NCBI RefSeq assembly: GCF_022341425.1
Contig: NZ_JABFUC010000007.1
Coordinates: 186,001 to 250,000 of the forward strand
DNA: 64,000 nucleotides
DNA from: Billgrantia campisalis
Lineage (GTDB): Bacteria; Pseudomonadota; Gammaproteobacteria; Pseudomonadales; Halomonadaceae
Reading direction: 5' to 3'
The notes below the pieces were generated by a model, which had not been told where the DNA came from, made no database searches, and was given only the letters and a program-made list of their open reading frames with translations. A program made the translations under genes and the position numbers. Below, in pieces: positions 28,605 to 39,135 of the stretch; position 1 is the first letter of the stretch, and each line of letters begins with the position of its first letter.

Positions 28605-29930
28605 ATGAGCCAGCAGCACAACCACAGCGGCCTGACCCGCCGTCAGCTGATGAAGGCGCTGGGAGCCGCCTCCCTGCTGCCCCTGGCGGGTGGCGTCGGC
28701 AGCTTTGCCATCGGCGGCCAGCACGCCGGCCGGGTGGTGGTCGTGGGGGGAGGCTTCGGTGGCGCCACCGCCGCCAAGTACCTCAAGCGCGCCAACCCGG
28801 CCATAGAAGTGACCCTGGTCGAGCCCGCCGAGACCTTCTATACCTGCCCGTTCAGCAACCTCTATCTGGGCGGCCTGCGCGGCCTGGACAAGATCGCCCA
28901 CGGCTACGACGAGCTGCGCGACCGCTACGGCGTTCGCGTGGTCCATGCCATGGCCGAGGACGTGGACGCCGAGGCCCATCGGGTGACGCTGTCCAGCGGC
29001 GAGTCGCTGGACTACGACCGCCTGGTGCTGTCGCCGGGGATCGATATCCGCTGGAACGCCCTGGAAGGCTACGACGAGGCCGCCGCCCGCAAGGCCCCCC
29101 ACGCCTGGAAGGCCGGCCCCCAGACCGAGCTGCTGCGCGGCCAGCTGGAGGCCATGGAGGATGGCGGCACCGTGGTCATGGTGGCGCCCGAAAACCCCTT
29201 CCGCTGCCCCCCGGGGCCCTACGAGCGCGCCAGCCTGATCGCCCACTACCTGTCCCAGCACAAGCCCAGATCCAAGGTGCTGATCCTCGACGCCAAGGAC
29301 AACTTCTCCAAGCAGGGCCTGTTCACCGCCGGCTGGGAGCGACTCTATGGCGATCGCATCGAGTGGGTGGGCCTCTCCAACGACGGCCGGGTGACCCGCG
29401 TCGATGCCGACCGCCTGGAGGTGGAAACCGAGTTCGGCACCCGCCACCAAGCCGACGTGCTCAACGTCATCCCGCCCCAGAAGGCCGGCTGGATCGCCGA
29501 CCGCGCCGGGGTCACCGACGACTCCGGCTGGGTGCCGGTGAAGCCCGAAACCTTCGAGTCGCAGCGGGTCGAGGATATCTATGTGGTGGGCGACGCCAGC
29601 GTGGCCGCGCCGATGCCCAAGTCCGGCTTCTGCGCCAACGCCCAGGCCAAGGTGGTGGCCGCCGCCATTGCCGCCTCCCTGGAGTCGCGCCCGGCGCCGG
29701 ACGCCTACTGGAGCAACACCTGCTACAGCCTGATCGGGCCGGAATACGGCATCTCGGTGGCCGGGGTCTATCGGATCCAGGACGGCCATATCGCCGAGGT
29801 GGAAGGCGCTGGCGGGCTGAGCCCGGCCGATGCCCCGGACAGCACCCGGGCCCTGGAGGCCCAGTACGCCGTGGGCTGGTACAACGCCATCTGCCAGGAC
29901 ACCTGGGGCACCACGCCCGGCACGGCCTGA
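28605..29930 (+). CDS. fccB: Flavocytochrome c sulfide dehydrogenase, flavoprotein subunit
   Basis: ATG 28605 ([20 protein letters not shown]) follows GAGGGAG by 6 nt and places a twin-arginine signal at the N terminus; ATG 28590 overlaps the previous stop but is less likely. FAD fold [13 protein letters not shown] near residue 50, then the redox-disulfide cysteines in [13 protein letters not shown] and [13 protein letters not shown]. These are the marks of FccB, related to sulfide:quinone reductase, with a C-terminal FCSD domain. Folded protein export by Tat with FAD bound is expected. Together with the preceding cytochrome c, the following YeeE transporter and the SoxYZ-like carrier it forms a sulfur-oxidation set. 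Confidence 0.92.
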   Translation: MSQQHNHSGLTRRQLMKALGAASLLPLAGGVGSFAIGGQHAGRVVVVGGGFGGATAAKYLKRANPAIEVTLVEPAETFYTCPFSNLYLGGLRGLDKIAHGYDELRDRYGVRVVHAMAEDVDAEAHRVTLSSGESLDYDRLVLSPGIDIRWNALEGYDEAAARKAPHAWKAGPQTELLRGQLEAMEDGGTVVMVAPENPFRCPPGPYERASLIAHYLSQHKPRSKVLILDAKDNFSKQGLFTAGWERLYGDRIEWVGLSNDGRVTRVDADRLEVETEFGTRHQADVLNVIPPQKAGWIADRAGVTDDSGWVPVKPETFESQRVEDIYVVGDASVAAPMPKSGFCANAQAKVVAAAIAASLESRPAPDAYWSNTCYSLIGPEYGISVAGVYRIQDGHIAEVEGAGGLSPADAPDSTRALEAQYAVGWYNAICQDTWGTTPGTA

Positions 29931-30012
29931 GCGCGGCGCTTAGCGGCTCTCGGGCGCCCCGGGCCGAAAGCCTGCTAAGACGCGCCGTCCGCTTCCCCGG
30001 TATACTGCGCGC

Positions 30013-30032
30013 GGGCCACCTTCGGGTGGCCC
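30013..30032 (+). terminator. Stable UUCG-capped hairpin after fccB
   Basis: GGGCCACC-TTCG-GGTGGCCC is a perfect 8-bp stem with a UUCG tetraloop, 83 bp after the fccB stop. No T-run follows, so it may stabilise the mRNA end or give partial termination before the YeeE gene rather than act as a full intrinsic terminator. Confidence 0.55.
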
Positions 30033-30090
30033 CGCTTGCACTCACCCAACGCGTAGTTATGCACCGACGTCATGAAAGGAGCTCATCGCC

Positions 30091-31116
30091 ATGAGCCATA
30101 CCGAGCTGGTCGTCTGGTCGGGCCTGGCCATCGGTCTGCTCTTCGGGGCCACCGGGCAGGCCACCGGCTTCTGTCTCACCCGCGGGCTGGTCAACGCCTG
30201 GCGCGACGCGGACACCCGCAAGCTGCGAGGCTTTGCCCTGGCCATGGCGGTGGCGCTGCTCGGCAGCCAGGCGCTGGTGGCGTTGGGCGTGCTATCGCTG
30301 GGCGATGCCCTCTACCTGACGCCATCCCCCTCGTGGCTAGCGGTGCCGCTGGGCGGAGTGCTGTTCGGCTACGGCATGGTGCTGGCCAACGGCTGCGGCG
30401 CCCGCTCGCTGGTGCTGCTGGCCGGCGGCAACCTGCGCAGCTTCGTGGTGCTGGTGTGCCTGGGCCTGGCGGCCTACATGACGCTCTCCGGGGTACTGGC
30501 GCCGCTTCGGGTCTGGCTGGAGGGCATCACGACGCTGCCGCTGCCCGCCCGGGACCTGCCGCGCCTGCTCGGCCTGCCCGCCTGGCTGCCGGCGCTGGTA
30601 ATCGGCGGCGCACTGGCCGGCTGGGCGCTGGCCGGCAGCGCCTTTCGCGCCTCGCCGCGGGACTGGCTGGGCGGATCGATCATCGGCGCCCTGGTGCCCG
30701 CCGGCTGGTACGTCACCGGCGTGGTGGGGTTCGACGACTTCGAGCCGGTACGCCTGGCCACCCTGACCTTCATCGCCCCTATCGGGGAGACGCTGCAGTA
30801 CCTGATGCTGGCCACCGGCACGCGGCTCGGCTTCGGTGTCAGCGTGGTGGCCGGGGTGGTGGCCGGCGCGCTGATCACGGCGCTCGCGCGTCGTGACTTG
30901 CGCCTGCGGGGCTTCGACGGCCCGCAACACATGCTGCGCAGCATGGCCGGCGGCACCCTGATGGGCATCGGTGGGGTGATGGCGCTGGGCTGCTCCATCG
31001 GCCAGGGGCTGTCGGGATTCTCGACGCTGTCGCTGGCCACCTTCGCCGCCCTGGCGGGCATTCTGGCCGGTGCCCGGCTGGGAATTTCGAGCCCCTTGGC
31101 ACTGTCCAAGCAATGA
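30091..31116 (+). CDS. YeeE/YedE-family sulfur transporter (TsuA-like)
   Basis: The 341-residue inner-membrane protein has about nine to ten helices and the conserved cysteines of this family: GQATGFCLTRG (Cys28), ANGCGARSLVLLAGGN (about residue 100) and ALGCSIGQGLSGFS (about residue 297). Characterised members import thiosulfate through a chain of cysteine contacts. ATG 30091 follows GGAG by 9 nt. It lies 160 bp after fccB and 19 bp before the SoxYZ-like gene, supporting a role in moving a reduced sulfur species. Exact substrate is inferred. Confidence 0.85.
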   Translation: MSHTELVVWSGLAIGLLFGATGQATGFCLTRGLVNAWRDADTRKLRGFALAMAVALLGSQALVALGVLSLGDALYLTPSPSWLAVPLGGVLFGYGMVLANGCGARSLVLLAGGNLRSFVVLVCLGLAAYMTLSGVLAPLRVWLEGITTLPLPARDLPRLLGLPAWLPALVIGGALAGWALAGSAFRASPRDWLGGSIIGALVPAGWYVTGVVGFDDFEPVRLATLTFIAPIGETLQYLMLATGTRLGFGVSVVAGVVAGALITALARRDLRLRGFDGPQHMLRSMAGGTLMGIGGVMALGCSIGQGLSGFSTLSLATFAALAGILAGARLGISSPLALSKQ

Positions 31117-31135
31117 TTCTCATCTGGAGGAAACC

Positions 31136-31963
31136 ATGCGTTCGACCCCTGCGTCACCCCCCGACGCCCTGCGTCGCCGCCTGCTGCGCGGCCTGGCCAC
31201 GGCGATCCTCGGCGTCGGCCTGCTGGGCCTGAGCCTGCCGGCCCTGGCCGACGGCCCCTGGCAGCGCCTGGACGCCGCCCGCAGCGTGCTGGGCGACACC
31301 CCGCCGCACACCGAGGGCCTGGTGCTCGATCTACCGCTTGTCTCCGAGGACGGCTCGGCCGTGGCGCTGACGGTGGGCTTCGAGGGTCGACTCGCGGAAG
31401 GCGACTACATCGAGCGCATCGACCTTTTCGCCAGCGACAACCCTTCCCCCGAGATCGCCAGCTTCCATCTCACCCCCATGAGCGGAAAGCCCGAGATCTC
31501 CACCCGGGTGCGGCTCAACGAGACGCAGCGGGTGATCGCCATCGCCACCAGCCGTCAGGGCGAGCAGTTCGCCACCGCCCGCGAGGTGCGCGTCACCGTC
31601 AGCGGCTGCCTGATGCGCGGCGACGACGCCCCGCCCGAACCGCTGAGCAACGCCCGCGTCAGCGTGCCCTCCCGCTTCACCGCCGGCCAGCCCGAAGAGG
31701 TGCGCACCCTGATCAACCACCCCATGGAGACCGGCCTGCGCGAGGGAGCCAACGGCGAGACGCTGCCGCGCCATATCGTCGAGCGCTTCCGGGTCAGCCT
31801 CAACGGCGAAACCGCCTTCGAGGCCGAGCTGCACCAGTCGATTTCCGCCAATCCTTACCTGCGCTTCCACCTCAGCCCCGAGGCCGGCGGCGAGGCGGTC
31901 TTCGAATGGCGGGACGACCGCGGCGAGTCGGCCAGGCATGAGGCAAGCTTCGAGCTGGGCTAA
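31136..31963 (+). CDS. Fused SoxYZ-like sulfur carrier
   Basis: A 275-residue exported protein; ATG 31136 follows CTGGAGG. After an arginine-rich signal peptide (residues 1-39), a SoxY-like half ends at TVSGCLMRG, where Cys158 matches the swinging-arm cysteine (GGCGG in SoxY), and a SoxZ-like half fills residues 170-275. Fused SoxYZ proteins of this kind are often annotated as quinoprotein dehydrogenase-associated. Only one cysteine is available for sulfur conjugation, and the first Gly of GGC is Ser here. No soxAX, soxB or soxCD is in the window. It may deliver sulfur to or from the flavocytochrome. Confidence 0.82.
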   Translation: MRSTPASPPDALRRRLLRGLATAILGVGLLGLSLPALADGPWQRLDAARSVLGDTPPHTEGLVLDLPLVSEDGSAVALTVGFEGRLAEGDYIERIDLFASDNPSPEIASFHLTPMSGKPEISTRVRLNETQRVIAIATSRQGEQFATAREVRVTVSGCLMRGDDAPPEPLSNARVSVPSRFTAGQPEEVRTLINHPMETGLREGANGETLPRHIVERFRVSLNGETAFEAELHQSISANPYLRFHLSPEAGGEAVFEWRDDRGESARHEASFELG

Positions 31964-31990
31964 CGGCACGCCCGATTCGGTGGATCGACG

Positions 31991-32030
31991 AAAAGACGCC
32001 CCGGCCAGCTGAGAGCTGACTGGGGCGTCT
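31991..32030 (-). terminator. Terminator between convergent genes
   Basis: AGACGCCCC (31994-32002) pairs with GGGGCGTCT (32022-32030), with an inner CAGCT/AGCTG stem. On the minus strand the stem runs into TTTT, so it terminates the UspA/TRAP transcript; on the plus strand it may also end the SoxYZ transcript. Confidence 0.8.
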
Positions 32031-32070
32031 GTCGCGGTTGCCTTGGTCGGGCCACCTACGCAAGGCGATC

Positions 32071-32499
32071 TCAGCGCACGATCATCACCGACATCTTCGC
32101 ATGGTGCACCACGTGCTCGGCGTTGGGACCGAGCACATAGTCGGCGAATTTGCGCTTGTTGTGGGAGGCCATGACGATCAGGTCGACCTCGAGCTTCTTG
32201 GCCGCCTTGACGATCGCCTCCCAGGGCGAGCCATCGACGATCACCGTCTGGACCTGGAGGTCATCGGGCACATGTTCCTCGATGAACTTGTGCTGGGCGT
32301 CGGTGACAGCCTGATGCGCCTTGTTGGCGAAGTCCTTGGGAAAGTAGGAGCCCACCAGCGGCATGCGGTAGTCCGGCAGCACCGTCACCACGTGCAGCGA
32401 GGCGTTGAAGGTCCGGCACAGGGTCACCGCCGTGGGCAGCGCCTTCTCCCAAGAGCTCTCCTCGTTGAGGTCCACCGGCAGCAGTATCTTGCTATACAT
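32071..32499 (-). CDS. Universal stress protein UspA family
   Basis: A 142-residue cytoplasmic UspA domain (MYSKILLPVDLNEESSWEKA; VDLIVMASHNKRKFADYVLG; AEHVVHHAKMSVMIVR). The ATP-binding Gly-rich loop reads GPNAEHV rather than G-S/T-x-A-E, so nucleotide binding is uncertain. It lies 14 nt after the fused TRAP permease gene. A UspA gene attached to a TRAP operon recalls TeaD of the Halomonas ectoine transporter TeaABC, where TeaD regulates transport; a similar role here is inference. Confidence 0.9.
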   Translation of the reverse strand: MYSKILLPVDLNEESSWEKALPTAVTLCRTFNASLHVVTVLPDYRMPLVGSYFPKDFANKAHQAVTDAQHKFIEEHVPDDLQVQTVIVDGSPWEAIVKAAKKLEVDLIVMASHNKRKFADYVLGPNAEHVVHHAKMSVMIVR

Positions 32500-32513
32500 G
32501 GCTCATTACCTCC

Positions 32514-35111
<2,598 letters not shown>

Positions 35112-35221
35112 ACGTCACCCTGCCCAGTGTTGATTGACGTGCAGTTCCCTGCTGATGAAACGTCATTGCGGTACGGTATTCCCTCACTGCAGCCGGCCTT
35201 CTTCCGCCAGCCTTGAAACAG

Positions 35222-35250
35222 ATGCGCGGACCCCAGTGGCGTCCGCGCAT
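35222..35250 (-). promoter_or_regulatory. Intercistronic hairpin between TAXI protein and permease genes
   Basis: ATGCGCGGAC (35222-35231) pairs perfectly with GTCCGCGCAT (35241-35250). It lies 36 nt downstream of the TAXI stop and 110 nt before the permease start, without a T-tract on the minus strand. A role in stabilising the binding-protein mRNA or reducing permease expression is likely. The same arrangement occurs at 46577-46602 and 49824-49854. Confidence 0.65.
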
Positions 35251-35285
35251 TCTTCACCGGAGGGTCGGGACCCTCGACTTATCTG

Positions 35286-36266
35286 TCACTCGATCCAGCC
35301 ACGCTCGCGATAGTAGCGAGCCGCACCGTCATGCAGCGGTGCCGTCAGGCCGTCGGAGATCATGTCCTCCTCGTTGAGGTTCTCGAAGGCCGGATGCAGC
35401 CGCTTGAAACGTTCGAAGTTCTCGAACACCGCCTTGACGGTCTCGTAGATGACATCCTCGTCCACCGCGGTGGAGCTGACGAAGGTCGCCGCCACACCGA
35501 AGGTCTCGGTGTCCTGATCGTTGCCGCGATAGAGCCCACCGGGAATCACCGAACGGGTGTAGTAGGGATACTCCTCGACGAGTGCATCGATCTCCGGGCC
35601 GGTTACCGGGATGAGACGGGCATCGATGGTGGTGGTGGCTTCCTGGATGGAGCCGTTGGGGTGGCCCACCACGTAGATCATGGCATCGATGTTGTTGTCG
35701 GACAGGGCCGCGGCCTGCTCGGCGGCATCCAGCTGGGAGGCCAGCGAGAAGGTGTCCATGTCCCAGCCCATGGCGTCCATCACCACGTTCATGGTGTTGC
35801 GCTGACCGGAGCCGGGGTTACCGACATTGACGCGCTTGCCGGGGAAGTCACTGAAGTGCTCGATGCCGGAGTCGGCCCGTGCCACCACGGTCAGCGGCTC
35901 GCCGTGCATGGTGAAGACGGCGCGCATCTCCTCCCAGGGGCCGTCGGATGCGAAGTTGGCCTCACCGTGATAGGCGCGATACTGGACGTCGGACTGCACC
36001 ACGCCCATGTCGAGCTCGCCAGCCTTCATGCCGTTGACGTTGGCGACAGAGCCGCCGGTGGAGGGGGCGTTGCAGCGGATGTTGTGCTCGTCGCTGCCGC
36101 GATTGATCATGCGGCAGACGGACTGGCCAACGACGTAGTAGACACCGACCTGCCCGCCGGTACCGATGGTGATAAAGCGGCTATCCGCCACCGCGGGCGT
36201 CGAGAACAGCGCGGCACCGAGCAGGGCGCCGGAGAAGGCAGCAGCCGAGAATGCATGGCGTTTCAT
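35286..36266 (-). CDS. TAXI-family TRAP solute-binding protein
   Basis: ATG 36266 (MKRHAFSAAAFSGALLGAAL) follows AAGAGGTG; the upstream ATG in frame lacks a ribosome site. Signal peptide to about residue 28, then TAXI-type fold: FITIGTGGQVGVYYVVGQSVC at the start of the mature protein, GKRVNVGNPGSGQRNTMNVV in the middle. The 326-residue protein binds the substrate in the periplasm and hands it to the fused permease. Glutamate-like or other carboxylic ligands are known for some TAXI proteins; none can be assigned here. Confidence 0.92.
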   Translation of the reverse strand: MKRHAFSAAAFSGALLGAALFSTPAVADSRFITIGTGGQVGVYYVVGQSVCRMINRGSDEHNIRCNAPSTGGSVANVNGMKAGELDMGVVQSDVQYRAYHGEANFASDGPWEEMRAVFTMHGEPLTVVARADSGIEHFSDFPGKRVNVGNPGSGQRNTMNVVMDAMGWDMDTFSLASQLDAAEQAAALSDNNIDAMIYVVGHPNGSIQEATTTIDARLIPVTGPEIDALVEEYPYYTRSVIPGGLYRGNDQDTETFGVAATFVSSTAVDEDVIYETVKAVFENFERFKRLHPAFENLNEEDMISDGLTAPLHDGAARYYRERGWIE

Positions 36267-36606
36267 GAACACACCTCTTGATATTGTGAGCAAGCTGACG
36301 TTGCTGACAGCTGGGTCTGATTGGCAGCCGGAACAGTCGGCTACCGGCGGTCCTTACCGCTCCCCCCTACTTTAGCGAAAAATACGCCTGCCTGATGAGC
36401 TCTTTTTCAACAGCCTAATTTTAGTCACGAATACCGTTTAGTGTGCGTTAATTTTTGGCGCCACCTAACTTGCACCTCTCCTCGGGATTGGGGTGTCACC
36501 CACCGCGCACAGGCCCCAGAACCACCAGGCTCCCCGCCCGGATGACCGAGCGGGGAGCCTGCAAGCGGAAACGGCATACCCCATGCGGGGTCGGCCTGTG
36601 CCGGGG
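36267..36606. other. Intergenic region with promoter for TAXI-TRAP and terminator of the KamA-like gene
   Basis: The left part should hold the promoter for the TAXI-TRAP-UspA operon. The right part holds the hairpin at 36526-36561 and a second small inverted repeat ACCCC-ATGC-GGGGT at 36578-36591. AT-rich sequence around 36400-36460 separates them. No gene is visible. Confidence 0.5.
36526..36561 (-). terminator. Hairpin terminator of the KamA-like gene
   Basis: CAGGCTCCCCGC (36526-36537) pairs perfectly with GCGGGGAGCCTG (36550-36561), 46-81 nt after the stop of the minus-strand radical SAM gene. On the minus strand the stem is followed by GTGGTTCT, a poor T-run, so termination efficiency is uncertain. 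Confidence 0.6.
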
Positions 36607-37995
36607 CTAGGAGGCCTTCATGATCAGCGCCTGCTTCGCGTCTTTCATGGCGGCGAACTCAGGTTCGAAGAAGAACTCCCGCTCACCGAGCGCCGGCTCG
36701 AGGTGGTTGAGCCAGGTCGCCTCCTCATTGAATTTGGCGAAGAAGGGACGCTGCACCCAGTCGTTGTCGCGGCCCTGGATAAAGCGCAGCACGAAGACCT
36801 TCTCGCCGTGGATCTCGGTAACGCCCTGGATCTCCACCTTGCCCGGATCTGCCGACATCGACGGACCACGGGCGGTACGCGCCAGGCCCGGCACCTGCTT
36901 GATGGCCTCGCGGTAGATCTCCCAGGCACGGACCAGCGGCACCTCGAAGTAGTGGCGGGCGCCGGTATCGCGTTCGACGAACATGTAGTAGGGAATCATC
37001 CCCAAGCGCACCTGGGTGGTCCACATGCGTGCCCACTGGTCGGCGTCGTCGTTGATATGCTTGAGCAGCGGCGCCTGGGTGCGGATCTCGGCCCCGGTGG
37101 CGCGGATGCGGCGGATCGCCTCGCGGCAGATGGGAGTATCCATCTCCTTCCAGTGGTTGAAGTGCGCCATGAAGGCCACGTGCTTGCCGGCGGCCGTCAA
37201 CTCACGGAACAGCGCCAGGATATCCTCGGCGTCCGGGTCGGTGACGAAGCGGTAGGGCCAGAAGGTCAGGCTCTTGGAGCCGATGCGGATGTCCTGGACG
37301 TGGTCCAGCTCGGGCTTCATCAAGCCCTCCAGGTACATGCGCAGGTGCTTGGCCTTCATCACCATGGGATCACCGCCGGTCATCAGCAGGTCGGTGACCT
37401 CGGTATGCTCGGCCAGGTAGCGATGCAGGGAGTCAGCCTCGCTGGAAGCGAACTTCAGGTCCTTGTCACCGACGAACTGCGCCCAGCGGAAGCAGAAGGT
37501 GCAGTAGCTGTGGCACACCTGCCCCTGGCTGGGGAAGAACAGCACCGTCTCGCGGTACTTGTGCTGCATGCCCGGCAGCGGCTCGCCGTCGAGCAGCGGC
37601 AGATTGAGGTCCATCTGCCCCGCCGGGTGGGGGTTGAGCTCGGAGCGGATACGCTCGATCACCGGCTTCATCTCGGCCGCGCTGGCATCCTGGCGCATCA
37701 GCTCGGCCACCTCCTCGAAGTGCTCGGGCTTGAGCATGCCGCGCTGGGGAAAGGTGAGCTGGAAGACCGGGTCGGCGGGAACGTTCTGCCAGTCGATCAG
37801 CTCGTCGATCACGTACTCGTTGACGCGAAACGGCAGCACCTGGCTCACCACCCGCATGTCGAAGCGCAGGTCGTCAGGCAGATTCTGGATCGCCTCGATC
37901 TTGTCGAGCTGGCGATGAGTGTAGACCTTGAACTGACGGGCCTCGAAGGCCTCGGCTCGCGGATCGCCGAGATCGATGTTCACACGCTGGTTCAT
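36607..37995 (-). CDS. KamA-family radical SAM protein (lysine 2,3-aminomutase-like)
   Basis: ATG 37995 (MNQRVNIDLGDPRAEAF) follows AGGAGG by 4 nt and gives 462 residues. The radical SAM cluster motif is CHSYCTFC (CX3CX2C), followed by TDLLMTGGDPMVMKAKHL, the glycine-rich SAM region. True lysine 2,3-aminomutases bind PLP through a Lys in a PGGGGK loop; here the corresponding place reads SADPGKVEIQG, a shortened loop that keeps a Lys. It is a single gene with its own promoter and terminator and no beta-lysine acetyltransferase next to it. Substrate could be lysine, glutamate or another amino acid. Confidence 0.82.
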   Translation of the reverse strand: MNQRVNIDLGDPRAEAFEARQFKVYTHRQLDKIEAIQNLPDDLRFDMRVVSQVLPFRVNEYVIDELIDWQNVPADPVFQLTFPQRGMLKPEHFEEVAELMRQDASAAEMKPVIERIRSELNPHPAGQMDLNLPLLDGEPLPGMQHKYRETVLFFPSQGQVCHSYCTFCFRWAQFVGDKDLKFASSEADSLHRYLAEHTEVTDLLMTGGDPMVMKAKHLRMYLEGLMKPELDHVQDIRIGSKSLTFWPYRFVTDPDAEDILALFRELTAAGKHVAFMAHFNHWKEMDTPICREAIRRIRATGAEIRTQAPLLKHINDDADQWARMWTTQVRLGMIPYYMFVERDTGARHYFEVPLVRAWEIYREAIKQVPGLARTARGPSMSADPGKVEIQGVTEIHGEKVFVLRFIQGRDNDWVQRPFFAKFNEEATWLNHLEPALGEREFFFEPEFAAMKDAKQALIMKAS

Positions 37996-38213
37996 GCCAC
38001 CTCCTCTGGTCTGGCACGGCATGCTAGGCGCACCGGGATCAGGCCGGTGGCCGCGACCGAGCCGCTGGCGCGGCGACCGCTATGCCGTGGTCTCTTCGGG
38101 GTGGCTATTGGTACCGACTCAAGGGGCAACTTGCAAGCTTTTGCAGCGATTTGCAACGAATGTCGCGCCATCAGGCATTAAGCGCAACACTTTGATCATT
38201 TCCCCAAGGCCCT

Positions 38214-38444
38214 TCAGGGCTTGCGCACCAGCCCGCCCACCAGGCGCTGCAGACGCGGTGCACCGATCAGGATCAGCACGAAGGCGATCGGCCAGGCGAT
38301 ATAGAAAGCACGCCACCAGCGGCCGCCAAAACCGTCGCCCAGCCCAGTGTTGACCCAGGTGATGACGAAGGTCATCAGGGTCACCATGTAGATCGACATC
38401 AGGACCGAAAACAGCAGCGGGGCGTAGCGGGCCGGAAACAGCAT
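38214..38444 (-). CDS. DUF2798 small membrane protein
   Basis: ATG 38444 (MLFPARYAPLLFSVLMSIYM) follows GAGGAG by 5 nt and gives 76 residues with two membrane helices, separated by VNTGLGDGFGGRWWRAF. This is the DUF2798 pattern, whose function is unknown. It stands alone between the KamA-like gene and the divergent macrodomain gene. Confidence 0.8.
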   Translation of the reverse strand: MLFPARYAPLLFSVLMSIYMVTLMTFVITWVNTGLGDGFGGRWWRAFYIAWPIAFVLILIGAPRLQRLVGGLVRKP

Positions 38445-38600
38445 GGGCACTCCTCGATCGGAAAACAGGAACAAACGGAACAGGAATTATCTTATAACTA
38501 TATCAACAACACCATGCAGCCGTGGCTGGCAGGGAACTCACGGCGGGACACCGGTCAGACTGGGCATGCCTCTCCACTAGCCCTCATCAAGGAGATGACG

Positions 38601-39128
38601 ATGGACGCTTTCTCCCGCATCGAATGCCGACAGGGCGATATCGCCCGCCAGAATGACATGGAGGCCGTGGTCAATGCCGCCAACGCCGAACTGCGCCCAG
38701 GCGGCGGTGTGGCCGGTGCGCTGCACCGCGCCGCCGGCCCCGAACTCGACCGGGCCTGTCGCTCCCTTGCCCCTATCCAGCCCGGCCAGGCGGTGATCAC
38801 CGAGGCCTTCGCGCTGCCCAACCGCTACGTGATCCACTGCCTGGGGCCGGTCTACGGCAGCGACGAACCCTCCGACGAACTGTTGGCCAGCTGCTATCGC
38901 CGCGCCCTGCAGCTGGCCGAGGAGCACAGCATCGCCTCGGTGGCCTTTCCGGCGCTCTCCTCCGGCGCCTTCGGCTATCCGGCGGCGGAGGCCGCACGCG
39001 TGGCGCTCTCCACGGTACTCAAGACGCTGCCCGACTGCCCCCACGTCGAACGGGTACGTTTCGTACTGTTCGATGGCGAAAGCACCCGGCTGCATCAGCG
39101 TACCCTGGCATCCCTGAACGGAGGTTAA
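38601..39128 (+). CDS. Macrodomain protein, likely O-acetyl-ADP-ribose deacetylase
   Basis: ATG 38601 has AAGGAG at 6 nt; 175 residues. The single macrodomain begins IECRQGDIARQNDMEAVVNAAN and carries the ADP-ribose-binding loop GGGVAGALHRAAG and the second loop ALSSGAFGYP. The family (YmdB-like) removes O-acetyl or ADP-ribosyl groups in the cytoplasm. The stop is 8 nt from the end of the convergent glycerate kinase gene. Confidence 0.9.
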   Translation: MDAFSRIECRQGDIARQNDMEAVVNAANAELRPGGGVAGALHRAAGPELDRACRSLAPIQPGQAVITEAFALPNRYVIHCLGPVYGSDEPSDELLASCYRRALQLAEEHSIASVAFPALSSGAFGYPAAEAARVALSTVLKTLPDCPHVERVRFVLFDGESTRLHQRTLASLNGG

Positions 39129-39135
39129 CGCCGCT

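Noticed and set aside
28436..30094. 552-codon plus-strand frame overlapping fccA-fccB
   Set aside because: Arg/Pro/Gly-rich alternate-frame translation; the real frames carry haem and FAD motifs and proper ribosome sites.
36493..38181. Long plus-strand reading frame (562 codons) antisense to the KamA-like gene
   Set aside because: It is the opposite-strand shadow of a GC-rich gene with intact radical SAM motifs; its translation is rich in His/Leu/Gly and shows no domain or ribosome site.
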